From Scytalidium lignicola (Eukaryota > Ascomycota > Leotiomycetes): DNA of 64,000 nt. Location of the stretch: positions 124,001 to 188,000 of the forward strand of contig NCSJ02000035.1 in the NCBI GenBank assembly GCA_002812745.2, given 5' to 3'. Under the pieces are notes generated by a model, which worked only from the letters and a program-made list of their open reading frames with translations, made no database searches and had not been told where the DNA came from. How positions within the stretch are numbered: position 1 is the first letter of the stretch; each line of letters opens with the position of its first letter. Made by a program: the position numbers and the translations under genes. Shown piece after piece: positions 24,651 to 35,783 of this stretch.

Positions 24651-24827
24651 ACAGAACTACCGTATTTACTCACGGCTTCCGGTATGGAGCTAAGGCCCCT
24701 GTTTTCCGCTATGGCATATTGAGCGAATGATTTACTGTTTTAGTGCTGGCAATTCGCACTGTATAGCGTTACATTTACTTCTAGCTCCATACCGGTAGCC
24801 GTGAGTAAATACACAGTACGGTTCTGT
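24651..24827. repeat. Imperfect inverted repeat of about 40 bp arms (MITE-like)
   Basis: The left arm (about 24651-24692) and the right arm (about 24782-24827) are inverted copies. Both contain GTATTTACTCACGGCT followed by CCGGTATGGAGCTA in the left-arm orientation, and both ends read ACAGAAC inward. About 90 bp lie between the arms. Small size, long terminal inverted repeats and no coding content fit a miniature inverted-repeat element. No clear target-site duplication is visible, so old age or another origin is possible. Confidence 0.6.
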
Positions 24828-25855
24828 AACTTAACAAGCTTTAAGGAACTATTAATAAACAACGCGATAAGCTAGTAAATTCGTGAGCATAATTTACTTA
24901 TCCATTCATGTTTTAAAGCAACAAAAGTGTGTCCTAACTTAAAGGTGGTCTCCACTTAACGACATCCTTATCGCCAGGATAAATTCATCACGTTGAAAAA
25001 CCTGCACATTTTATACATCTACAGAGGAAGCTAGACCTAGTATGAGCATCTGCACGTTGTCCACGTCAATGGACAGTCAGATACCATAGGATATCCAAGC
25101 GGCCTTTTCTACGCTTCTGATAAGCCCTAATCTTGCAGTTGAAATTAGGTATCCAGGTTTTTGAGAGCGGAACGTGAGCCCTGTCCCTGAAGAGGATAGA
25201 TGTCTCGCTTCCAAATAGTAAGCAAAAAGTTGTAGTTTTCTCAATTCATCTTGTCTATAACACTCGGCCAACCCTCTCCCAGTGGTGGATAGTCAGGCAT
25301 CGAGCATTGCCCATAGGTATGGAACAACTATTATTTATCCAGTCTGCCAGTTTATATAACCTGGCGGTTATGGTACAACAGAGGCGCGCTATCATTTCAT
25401 CAGCAATTATTTACTACAGTTCACCTAACAGAAAGGTATTGTGTTATATGAAGTCCCTTTTCTTCTTCTTTTCTTCAAATAAAAAATGCATAAAAATATA
25501 TCAAAAAACAGCCCAGAAAAGAAAGATCCCATACCTGTTGAACATTCCTTTCTCTATTGTCGGACAACGAGGTTATATTTCTCGATTCAAAACAAGCTGT
25601 CTAAGCGGTGCTTGCAAGGTCAAATCCCTGAATCTCGATGACCACTCTCCTATGGGCCCTGCTGCTAAGAGGTAGCCGAAAGTAACATATTTTGAGAGCG
25701 GACACACGTATCTTATCTCACAAATGCAGAATGCGGATCTTAACTTCTCGGCTGATTCCTATTGTTGGCTTTTCTCTGGATGAGAGTTGTTTCAAAGATC
25801 CCAAGTGGATTCCAGAAATTTCTATCTTTCATCTAGTCCCATATTTCCTCACTTT

Positions 25856-26116
25856 TCATATCAAATTGAAAAGGACTGTCATGTTGATGTTACTTGCGGT
25901 TCCGATACCTTTCATTCTATTTCTCTGTAACTCAGCAAGGAGTCCTGATAGTCTCTGCACTCTTCTCATTTGCTTGTTAGACATGTCAATACTGCATAGT
26001 GTAAACCCTCCCAAGAGTAGACCAATGTCTAGTGGCATGGATATGTACTCTTTATTACTCTTCACTTCAAGTAAGGTTAGAAATAATTTGCCAGTCATAA
26101 CTATGTTAGAGGACAT
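25856..26116 (-). pseudogene. Coding-like minus-strand fragment of unknown family
   Basis: A minus-strand frame of 86 codons contains LLGGFTLCSIDMSNKQMRRV followed by QRLSGLLAELQRNRMKG. This is more protein-like than the surrounding sequence and is composed like a helical fungal protein. No flanking exons with consistent splice phase were found, and stops close the frame on both sides. It may be a relic or one exon of an unrecognised gene. The family is unknown to me. Confidence 0.25.
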
Positions 26117-26433
26117 CTGTTTCCTTTTTCGTCATATATTGTCTTGCATATTTCCAGCTAGTTATGTACTAGATAGACCCAACAAAACAGCAAATAGTGG
26201 CTTTCCGGAAGCTATAGTTATAGTTAGACCTGGATGACTCTGAAATTGAAAGGGAGCTACTGAACCTTAACAGAAAGCTCTAGGCGAGGACAATGGATAT
26301 ATGATAATGGATTTTCGATGTTCATATGTCTCTGATCAGTCTTTGTTCGGGTATGTCCTCTCTCAGATATTATCCTTTTATATATTATTGGCCGTGCTCT
26401 GCTTGTGAAAGGCCGCTAAGGGGGGGCAAAACA

Positions 26434-26470
26434 GCGCGTATGATGGTCTTAAAAACACCAACATACGCGC
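26434..26470. repeat. GC-rich stem-loop
   Basis: GCGCGTATGATGGT (434-447 of this kilobase) pairs with ACCAACATACGCGC (457-470) with one mismatch and a 9-nt loop. It lies about 120 nt before the orphan gene's start codon. Function is unknown. It could be a promoter or leader hairpin. Confidence 0.5.
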
Positions 26471-26587
26471 CTAGACCCTACCTTCACGCGAGACTCCCTT
26501 TAATGCACAATAATTTCAGATCTTCTTTCACTAATTGGGCAGTCTATTCATAACGCTCTATATCTAACTAGATTATTGTCACTTATC

Positions 26588-29091
26588 ATGGCTTTGTTTG
26601 ATTCAGGTATGAGATCTCTAGTTTGGATTCTACAACATCTAAGATAGGACTTTTCATCTAATGCCCCGAAGGCCAGGAAGCTCCAACGTTGAGAGACACC
26701 TATCAGTTTTGGATTGATGAAACTCGAGGCAGAGAGGTCGTTATGTTCGCGTTATACCGAGGAAACCTAATTGATTCCACGGCAGAGCTATCAAATGAAC
26801 GTTATATTCCTGTTGGTGAAGATTATTTCACAGACATTAAGAATAATGTTTTTGTCAGGAACCTCCTTGCAAGTATTGAGCCAGGAGAACAACAGGAATT
26901 ACCCATCGACATAGTGGTCCAGTTCTGTCTTCAAGAAACTTTCAGAGAACATTACAATGCTGTGGATTTCAATCTATCTTTGGCTGCTCTTGACTTTTTT
27001 CAGCTCTTTGAGCTTAGGAGAAGCACATCTGTCAATAACGCCACACAACGTCTTCGCGTTAGAAATCTCAGGAACTGGAGAAATGAATATACTGGAGAAG
27101 CTCCCGTAGGGGTCTGGTTTGAGGTAATGGAAAAACAGGAGATCGTAGTGGCCACCCTTTATTCGAGGGTCTTTATCGACCTACGCCTTTGGGTAAGTCT
27201 TTAAGTATCCTGGAGTAGCCACTAGCTAAAACACATCTCCTAGACAATGATATACGAGTTAAAGAAGCAACCTTTCAACAAGATTGACGTCCTTGCAATG
27301 TTAAATTCCTTGTTTTTACCGTCGCTTAGAGAGCAATCTCAGTCCAGGGTTTTGCCAGAGATCTTGTATAGATATCATCAGTCCTTCTACCAACTCATGT
27401 ATTCAGTGGATGCAAATGGCCCAAGAGTTGTGGACGAGTTCATCAACAGGCACCTGAGACCGGGGACAATGCATGATTGGGTTGAAACCAGGCGTAGCTT
27501 GCAGCGATATTTCGAGATTGGGCTCAATATGATAGAACAAGCCGAAAAAGTGTACGGCATCCAATATTTTGCTCCACATAACGAGGAATCGAGTAGCATA
27601 GCTACACCTTCAGAGAACGGTTATTTCCAGCCATCCGTCGAGAATAACGTTTGTGGTTCCGTTACAAAGACAAGTTCCGAACAAGGTTATGCAACGAGCT
27701 CATTCCTGCATTCTGAAGTCCCTCATCATCCTGGATCTTCTCCTAATAGCTGGGATAATGAGCACTCTAATATCCCCAAAACTCAGGTTCCACGGGTTTC
27801 AGTCAACATATTTAACGAGCCTGTATACTCTGCTACTACGGTGCAGAGACCTAGTAAGTCTCCACAGCGATATAATACGAGTGCCCATCCCTCAGTATCG
27901 GGTACCTGGGGGCCCGGAAAAGTTCCACCAAACGATCTAGAGTTCTTGCATACACCCTATGAAGAGCCCCGCGAACCTGTTTTGAAGAACAAGTCGAGCT
28001 TTGGATCTATAATTATTCAGCAAGAACCAGCCGATATCTCTAACATGAGGGAGATATCTCGTCAAGTTGTGAGCACTCCAGAGGATGTGACTAGTGTTGG
28101 GGATCTAAAAGGTGATTCTGCGACCCTGGGCGATGGTATAATCAATGATCGTCCAGCTTTAAAAAAGAAGAAAAGTTTCCGGTGGCTCAACAAAGATACA
28201 GCTGGCTCCGATCAACCTACCTACAGGTCTATCTCAATGGAATCTTCTGATTCTAAACAAATGCTGAAAAGGAAATCAAGCCTTTCTACATTTCTTGAAA
28301 GTCTAAACCCGTTGCACGATCGGAAAGAGGAATATGGCACAAAGCTCTACAAGCCGATCAGCATGGATGATCAAGTGAAAGCAGTTAAGGAAATGGAATC
28401 ACTGAAGGATAACACGCTAGCTAGTGATACCACCGTTACTGAGATGACTCTTCATTCTCAGTTAGCTGGCTCTGGTTACTCACGCCCTTCCCAGATGTTT
28501 ATGAGCCTCAAGGAGAGGGGAGAAATATCGAAGGATGAATGCACTGAGCAATCTTTCCCGCTTGAGCTAAAAAGAGCTACAAAAAATATTCCTAAAAAGA
28601 AGCCATCTAAGGCGGATCTTAAAATGGCTCGTATAGGAGACAACAAGCTTGAGGAGGCAAGGCGATGTCAACTTGAAAGGGCCAAGGCACGAATTGATGA
28701 GAAGACTGGATTTACAATGCCAAACCAAGATACGGCCGAGCCATGTCTTCTCCAATCCAATACCAAGGAGCCTAGCAATAGGCCAGCATGCATACGAGAA
28801 CGATCAGATCTGCAGTCAAAAGATAAAAATACAATGAACTATGTTCAGGGTCAAGGTCGGCAAGCAGCATTAGCTATGGGATATTTAGTCAGGGGTGATA
28901 TCTCGTCGAGACAGAAATCCGGTCCCTTGACAGACCCCGGCGCATACTCAAACTCAGAATTTAGAAGTAGGGAGCATGGCACATCAAGGGCTGATTTCCA
29001 AGGTCGAAATATCGCCCCAAAGCAGACCGAAAGATCAGAATCCATGGTACGTCCCAGAAAGGCGAATACTCCAAAACTTTTCTATGACTAG
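26588..29091 (+). CDS. Large orphan protein with an alpha-helical N-terminal half and a disordered basic tail
   Basis: Three exons (26588-26606, 26672-27192, 27244-29091) give 795 residues. The 19-nt first exon supplies the only good ATG, MALFDSG. The next exon begins near QEAPTLRDTYQFWIDE. Residues 1 to about 330 look folded and alpha-helical, with RGREVVMFALYRGNL, EVMEKQEIVVATLY and EFINRHLRPGTMHDWVETRR. The rest is Ser-rich and polar with basic patches such as LKKKKSFRWLNKD and NIPKKKPSKADLK, which could be nuclear signals. I do not recognise a family. The 3' end is ambiguous. A GTACGT donor at 29046 and a CTATGAC..TAG acceptor ending at 29090 would replace the last 14 residues with a short QERSIEK end. 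The second exon could also start nine nucleotides later without changing frame. Confidence 0.7.
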
Positions 29092-30103
29092 CAAGAGAGA
29101 AGTATCGAGAAATAATTCTAACCCAATTAGGCCCATTAAAGGTGTTGATACTCAAACGTCTCATCCGGCCTAATCGACTCGTTTTGCTTCGATATTATTT
29201 TTTCTGATTGGTTGTGGACAAATCTCTCGTTACACAGGCATAGATTTCTCTTATTAGACCTGAGATTATCTGATTCAACAATGTTACTTCTCCTCGAGGT
29301 GGCGGAAAGCTGTCTCACACAGTTATAGATGCTACTGTCTCAAACCGATGAAAACGGTAATGCTAGGAACAGGAAATGGCAGGCGTTCTGGGCAAATGAA
29401 TCTGGGACATTTTCCTTTTGTAGTTATAGATACCCAATGCCGGATGCACTCTTTGTACTCTTGAAATAAAAGAAATATTATAAATCTCTGAGCTCCCGTA
29501 ATAGATACTAGGTTAGTCAGAACATTTTATTTACCAATTTCATATACTGATATCCCTAGGAGGTATAGGGGTCCTCGAACATGGCAATACGAGTGCCACT
29601 ATTCCGAAATGCCACGTTCATCCAAGCGGGCGACCTCATAAGGATTCTGTAAGCTACCAAACCGTGGGACTGATGCAGAGCTCTGATATAACTAGACTAT
29701 GCTGCCGTTTGTTGAAGGGAGATATGACATGTTCTTCAGACGAAATCGCATGAAAAAATTGAAAAAAAGGCACGAAAATAACAGTTATCCGGACGATACG
29801 GTACCGAAATTNAAAAAAAAACCCTCTATTATAAAGACTTTGGAAGCAATAATTTATTTCTAGGATCTAACTTCAACTCTGCTAAACCAGATGTAGATGT
29901 AGGGGCAAGGTGGGCACGGTGGGGTTCCTGGTCTGTGCGCGATTTGCTTACATAATCATTGATAGGACCCTTTTAAGTGGCGAGGCGGAGTTGTCCTGTG
30001 CACCTATCGAACCTTATGGCACGTCTACTGAAATATATCTCGCGAAACGCGAAATATATCGCACGCGACGACACCCTACCAGATCCGGAATTCCATACGG
30101 CCA
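29092..30103. other. Intergenic between the orphan gene and the Reb1-like gene
   Basis: A 1.0-kb AT-rich spacer with one ambiguous base at 29812 before an A run. No further gene is seen. A short plus-strand frame near 29977-30174 overlaps the first exon of the next gene in another frame and is not supported. Confidence 0.5.
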
Positions 30104-33100
30104 ATGGATTTCCTCAAGAAGGTTCTTTGGTCTTCACAATTGCCTGCAAATTCCAGCCAACTAAGCAGTCCTAGCAGTTAGTTTCCAAGCCACTTTCCTA
30201 GCCTCTTTTCGGGGTCTATTTTTGACTTTGCATGCTAATAGGGAAAAAATTACATAGATCCACCTCATAAGGCTACAAATGGTACAAATTTGGAGTCTAA
30301 CTTTGCATATCAACCCGGAATAATAAGTAAAGAACTATTAACAAACGGCAATGAAGAAATTACGGAGAATGCAGATGACGAAGCGGCGTCGGTAACGAAC
30401 TCAAACCAGAAGCAGGCCAGAAATCAAGCAAGAAAAACCAAGAAGATAGAAGAAATGGCTGTCAGCGAAACTGTTGATCTGAGCCAGATGAAATCAACAG
30501 AACGGTTGGGGTCAAGTCAAACTGTCCCCAGCTCAGCACATGGCGTTGTTAAATCGGCAGATGTGGGCAATCGACCGAAGGGAAAGAAAGCAAGGCGATC
30601 GAACGGGTCCGTGAAGATGAAAAAAGTGGATAATGTTTTATCACATCAGATCGGCAACACTCAAGAAAACGAAATTGAGTATGGTAGCGGTGACCCCTCC
30701 TCACAAATTATGGCAGAAGTCCTTCAATCTGAAGAACAGTATGACGTGGGGTCCATAGTTGCTAAGTCGCCGGAAATTTCTATGTCGAAACAGTCTAAGA
30801 CTGCTGGGGAGCCGAAGAAACCAATGAAGAATCGAAAGAAGAAGGCAACAAGCACGGCAGCAGACACGGCGGCAGGCGATGGAAACAAGGGAACTCCTGC
30901 TCGAACGGGAAACATTGAAGACTCATTTTCATTAGCAGTTGATAGCTTGCAATTGAGCCTGTCAAAAAAACTCAAGCTTGCTGCATTACATCTCTCAGAG
31001 ACATCAGATGGGAAAGGAAAAAAGAGAGCGCTTGATGAATCGCTTACAGATCGGGTATCACAGCCACAAAAACGACAAAAGAACAGGATAAATCCAGGCA
31101 AAGTTAGGCGAAGATCAATAGCAAATGAGCGTACAGATTCAGAGCTTGAAGTTCTAATATTAAAATCTGGCGCTTCACAATCCGTCAGCCAATTTGCTGG
31201 TGATCTGTTTGCGCAGGAAGCTGAAGGAGAAGCTACTAGATCTTCATCAAAACCTTACCCAACACCCACATCAAACAGTTCGATTTTACCCCCCCTCAGG
31301 GAGGCAGCAACCGAATCCAAAGCACCTATTGAATCTTCCTCAAGGCCATTACCTACACCAAGTAGCTCTATCCCCCCTCCCAGAAGCTCAGCTGCTGCAA
31401 CCTTCCCCCCATCTAGGCATTCATGGAAGGCCGTCAATCACACACCTACGCCAGAAATCCAAGATTCTCCTAAATTACAACTTTCAAATGGTTCTAAAGA
31501 CATAGCTCGAGACCAAGTGGATAAGAGGGCAACAAATAGTAATCAAGAGAAACGAGTAATGACTTTAAATAATACCCCTTTACAGCTGGGAGACGAATCT
31601 TCAGAATACTCAGACGAATCAGAAGAAGATTCCGAAGATGGAAGCCGAGACCTAGTACAAGCTTTCGTGCAACAGAAAAGACTAGCAGAATCCGCATCGA
31701 AGGCTAAAGTTTCTACGTCGGTGCAAATACCTAAGCGTAGTATTATAGATGAGAATCAAGAACAGCCTTCTCAGTCTGAGCTTGAGCAAGAGGAGTCTTC
31801 TTCTGACTCAGAGTCTTCGGCCTCAGATGACCTACCAGGGGACCGCTCAGTGCCTATAATCGTTGATCAGGAGAATCGAGCCAGTCTTTCTCAAAATGGA
31901 GATATTTCAACTTCTGACCAAGCAGAAGCCGAAATATCAATGGAACAAGAGGTGGAGATTTCTACCCCTAAGAACCATCCAGAAGTGGAGATAGAACATC
32001 AGCTTGAGTCTACAAATGATGCTATTTTTGAGCATAGCCAGGAGCCAGAATCTGTTCAGGAGTCAATAGAGAAGCCCGTATCCGACTCCCAAGGTGATGA
32101 TATGCCTGTTTCCCTACATCCACAAGACACTGAACAGGAACCGGTACGACGTGAAACCTCCCTTAGATATGATAGTGACCCTCTTTCCCCGCAGCCAGAA
32201 TCTGAATCCATGAATAACAATCCTCTCCCGAAACCTCCCCCAAAACCTCGGAAATCACTCTTAACACCAAAACCCAAAGAGAAGCGACCAGCGGAGTCTT
32301 TGCCTCCAAATGGAAGCGCGCGGCCAAAGAAAGTAATGCGTCCGGAGGTCCATCTAACGGACTCGCCCGTTTCGACAATCAGAATGCCAGGTTCGAAGGG
32401 AAAGTCTGGTAAGGCGACTGTTACTGAGCTCCAAGCAATTTCAGACGCAATCGAAACATACAAAGACGCCTGGGGAACAACTCAACAGCATGTCATTTCA
32501 CTTATTCATGGAGCCGCATTCAGTACTGAAGCTCAAGAGTTCTGGAAGCACATTTCTGCATCACTCCCTTATCTGCCTATCCGCAGTCTTCGTGAAACGT
32601 GCCGGAGAAACTTCCATACTTTTGAAGCGAGAGGTTCCTGGACTGAGGACCAGGATGAGGAATTAAGATCTTTCTACGGACGGTATCCTGGAAAGTGGAA
32701 AAAGATTGGTGCAGCCCTAAACCGATTCCCAGAAGACTGTCGAGATCGCTGGAAAAATTATTTAGTCTGCGGTGACAAAATTGGAAAGGGCGTTTGGAGT
32801 CTGGCAGAAGAAGAAAAGTTGAGAATTGCCGTGAGTGAATGTCTAGACATTTTATCCAGGAAGCACCAAGAGACAGACATGATACCGATAGAAGAAAAGA
32901 TAGACTGGGACATAGTCAGTCAGAAATTGGGACGTACACGGGGTCGGCTACAATGCTTTACAAAATGGAAACGAATCAAAGATAAGCCAGCATCAGCATC
33001 GGCCACGCCAAAGCAAAGGGTTAATCGTAAGCCACGAGAACAAAAGAATCTAGCAAGCTCCAACCCTAAGAAGCCAAGGAAGCTCAAGAAGCCTGAACTT

Positions 33101-34075
33101 AGTACCGAGGTGGTCATAGAAAGCTCTGACGAAGATCATCATGAGAAGGATGCTGCGGAAGATGACACCCCAAGAATAAGGGTTCCAGCAAACCATCAAA
33201 GTAATGGTGAAGACAGTGTTGAAATGAAGGAAATTGAGGAATCTGAGGAGGAAGTACTGCTTGAGTCAAAACTAGCGAAATCATCAGACCAGAGAGCCAA
33301 GAGCACTCCAATTTCTCAAGAGGAAGGCTCCATCCAGGAATCCTCCGACAAAGACATAGGCAACGAATCATACATACCTGCAGCCCAGGTAAGGAAACGG
33401 GCTCTAAAATACAAGACCCAAGATAGACTGGTTGGGAATGCCTTTGAGGAAGACAAAACGGACCCAATATCTGATGATGAAATACTCTACGAATCTCATA
33501 ATGCATCATCCCAGAGACAGAAAAGGGGTCCGAAGTCCCAAAATAAAGATCGAGGAAAGGTGATCAACCAAAAGATAATACCAGAATCCAGCGATGTGGA
33601 TGAAGAGTCTGAAAAAGACGGGTCGCGACATGTAGTCGATGAAACCGACGAAGAGAACATCTCCAACCCTCAGCAACACCGTGAAGAGAGTATCGACCTT
33701 GGAGACTATTCAACCAATGTTCCCAGCAGCCATGTGGATACTGATAACGATATCGCTATCACCAGCAGCCTCGATCTCGATCAGCAGCCTCCAGTTGCGA
33801 CTCTGAATAGTACCCTCAATGGCGGGAACTACGCTTCGAATCAGGAGATAGAGACGAGTTCGCCTGAAATCACACCTAAAATGAAGCGTACAACCGTGAA
33901 CGGCCATAATAACTCTCGTCATGTTAATACCGATGATTCAGACTCGGCCGATAGTTCGGATGATGATTCCGTAGGGAGTATTCGTGCAACTCCAATTTAC
34001 CGAAGCACGCAAAGTAAAGCGAATTTGAGTTCAGGGAGGATGCAATTACCGGGACGGAAACTGAGTTATATTTAA
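30104..34075 (+). CDS. reb1: Reb1/TTF-I-type Myb DNA-binding protein (probable rDNA terminator or fork-barrier factor)
   Basis: Two exons, 30104-30176 and 30258-34075, give 1296 residues. The large second exon has no ATG near its 5' end. A 73-nt first exon starting MDFLKKVLWSS, with a GTTAGT donor, a CTAAT branch site and an ACATAG acceptor, restores the frame exactly. Residues 1 to ~760 are disordered and rich in Ser, Glu, Pro and Lys. The DNA-binding part (about 770-970) has a helical region with ASLPYLPIRSLRETCRRNFH, then Myb repeats GSWTEDQDEELRSFYGRY, RFPEDCRDRWKNYLVCG and VWSLAEEEKLRIAV. This order matches Reb1/Nsi1/TTF-I proteins, which bind rDNA terminators, stop RNA polymerase I and block replication forks. 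The C-terminal ~320 residues are acidic, with repeated ESSD-type blocks. Confidence 0.85.
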
Positions 34076-35300
34076 AATGTCTAGATTACGGATGTTTTTT
34101 TCACCTGATTGCTATGGGATTGGCTGGGCAGGGTATGACTGGCGTTAAGGGAAATTGATATTCACAGTATTGTGTTTACAGACACCTTAGGGAAAGTGGG
34201 GTTCTTTGTTTATTATTACTATACCACGCGTATATTGTACTTTCAAATGGGGATATATGATATCAGGTGGGCGGAATTATCTTAGTAAGGTAGTTAAATC
34301 TACAAGTCCAAAAATCTGCATAACTTCTAAACACNAAAAAAAAAGAAATCTTTAATGTGCGATTTCGAGGGAATCCAACTACTGATTAGGATTAGTTTAC
34401 CCCTGCCAACCATTTCCTCGTTCAGCCGATCTGTCCAACAAGAGATTCTCAATGCGTGACGGGTGTCGACCTTAAGTGGTAACCAATCCGACAGTTGCTA
34501 CCAAACATTGATAGTATATTCTCCAAACGGAAACATTCTAGGCTCGCACAACGTCTTGGGTTTCACATCCACTTGTGCAACTTCATGCACTGAAACCACA
34601 AGTATTCTAGCACAAAAAAGTTAAATTGGACATCAAAGACTACGTACATATACACGTATAGTAGCAGACGACAAATTGTTTTAGCTATCTAAGAAAAAGA
34701 GTTCTTAACTACCAATGATTTGAAGTTTTAACTTTTGGCTTGCAATTGTAAAACTCCAACCCGTATTTGATACAATCTCTATATGTAAGTTCCTGATACC
34801 CAATGATGAAAGGATATATAATATCTAAGTGCAGAAGAATAAATCCAACAACTTTTGTTTTTTTGCCACCAACTTCTTTGTTCACCAGACAGTACAAAGG
34901 TAAGGTAATTATATCTGAAGTAGTGGCGACACTGTCTATGGACAGAAGATTTGTTCGAAGAAGCTCGTTCCTAGTTCTGCTCTGCACCATATCTCTCACC
35001 CCAGAGTCGAATGGTATTCATAAGCAACTTAAACAGAGGGTTGGCACTAGGGGTAAATCCGAGACACCTATTAGGCTTTCCTATTCTCCCCCTTCCCCAT
35101 GTCCCTTTCTTGATTGCATCGAGTTCATGATAGCCGTTCCTGGAATATAAACTGAAATAAAGAGGGAAAATCTGATAGCGACCATGACTACTGCTCATGG
35201 AAGTAGTTCACGCGTGTTAAGACAATGATCACAAGACTCTGAATAATGTACCAGAGTAAGGTGGAAGCTTATAGGTCATAGTAGACAGCTAAGGTTCTAA
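34076..35300. other. Intergenic, AT-rich
   Basis: A 1.2-kb spacer with one ambiguous base at 34335 before an A run. Open frames on both strands near 34.7-35.2 kb overlap each other, have poor composition and are not supported as genes. Confidence 0.45.
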
Positions 35301-35783
35301 TCACCCACGCCTTTGTCTCTTGTTGGATGTGCTATAAGCCTCATCATGGTCATCGGGGCGGTGTCTGTAGAATAGTGAATCACGCTCAGGTGTGTTAATA
35401 TAAACCAGGAGAGCATAACTGTAGTTGGAATTCCTTTCGTGTACCAAGGGATAGTTGTCGTGTATCGGTACATCAGTCGCACAGTTCGTGCCTTGGTCAT
35501 CTCCGTGGTCATCTCCGTTGTCATCCTCGACTGCGGAACCTTGATTTACCACAATAGAGGACGAGTTATCTGAGCTCTCATATTCCACACTCCCATCTTC
35601 TGGCTCCTGAGCATTCTCAGATGCAGTAGAGTCAACAGAGTCAGCAGAGCCAGCAGAAGTCAAGAGGTTGGGATCATCTTCGATAGCAGCGAGAGTGTCG
35701 GAAGTTGTGTCACTTTTTTCTCCTGTCCCTACAGCGTCAACATTGTCGACATTGTCGCAGCCCTGGTTGCGAGCACAGTCCAT
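35301..35783 (-). CDS. Small acidic orphan protein, hypothetical
   Basis: A single-exon frame of 160 residues with a true ATG. The N-terminal two thirds are very acidic and rich in Asp, Ser, Asn and Thr, with a repeated acidic block (DDNGDDHGDDQG) encoded by three copies of a 12-bp unit at 35494-35529. The C-terminus carries the basic cluster NKRQRRG, a possible nuclear signal. No family is recognised. An in-frame stop just upstream of the ATG supports this start, unless upstream exons join by splicing. Composition alone cannot exclude a chance frame. Confidence 0.4.
   Translation of the reverse strand: MDCARNQGCDNVDNVDAVGTGEKSDTTSDTLAAIEDDPNLLTSAGSADSVDSTASENAQEPEDGSVEYESSDNSSSIVVNQGSAVEDDNGDDHGDDQGTNCATDVPIHDNYPLVHERNSNYSYALLVYINTPERDSLFYRHRPDDHDEAYSTSNKRQRRG
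35494..35529. repeat. Three tandem copies of a 12-bp unit
   Basis: The unit TGGTCATCTCCG occurs twice exactly (35494-35505 and 35506-35517), followed by a third diverged copy. It lies inside the small acidic orphan frame and encodes its Gly/Asp/Asp/His-Asp/Gln block. Copy number may vary between strains. Confidence 0.7.

Larger units (their letters stand above)
24472..26587. other. AT-rich intergenic DNA with a MITE-like repeat and an exon-like relic
   Basis: This 2.1-kb spacer holds an imperfect inverted repeat (24651-24827), a GC-rich stem-loop (26434-26470) and a minus-strand coding-like segment near 25856-26116. No intact gene is supported. Open frames on the plus strand around 25.7-26.2 kb lie opposite the minus-strand segment and look like its shadow. 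Confidence 0.5.

Noticed and set aside
25692..26237. Plus-strand frame of 181 codons
   Set aside because: Composition is odd (Cys, Met and Leu scattered). The opposite strand carries a more protein-like frame, so this looks like its shadow.
29977..30174. Plus-strand frame starting MARRSCPVHLSNLM as a first exon for the Reb1-like gene
   Set aside because: It reaches a stop before any usable donor and its phase does not match the large exon. The frame starting at 30104 fits donor, branch, acceptor and phase.
34709..34999. Minus-strand frame of 96 codons
   Set aside because: AT-rich, overlaps an open plus-strand frame, and no conserved motif or splice partners are seen.
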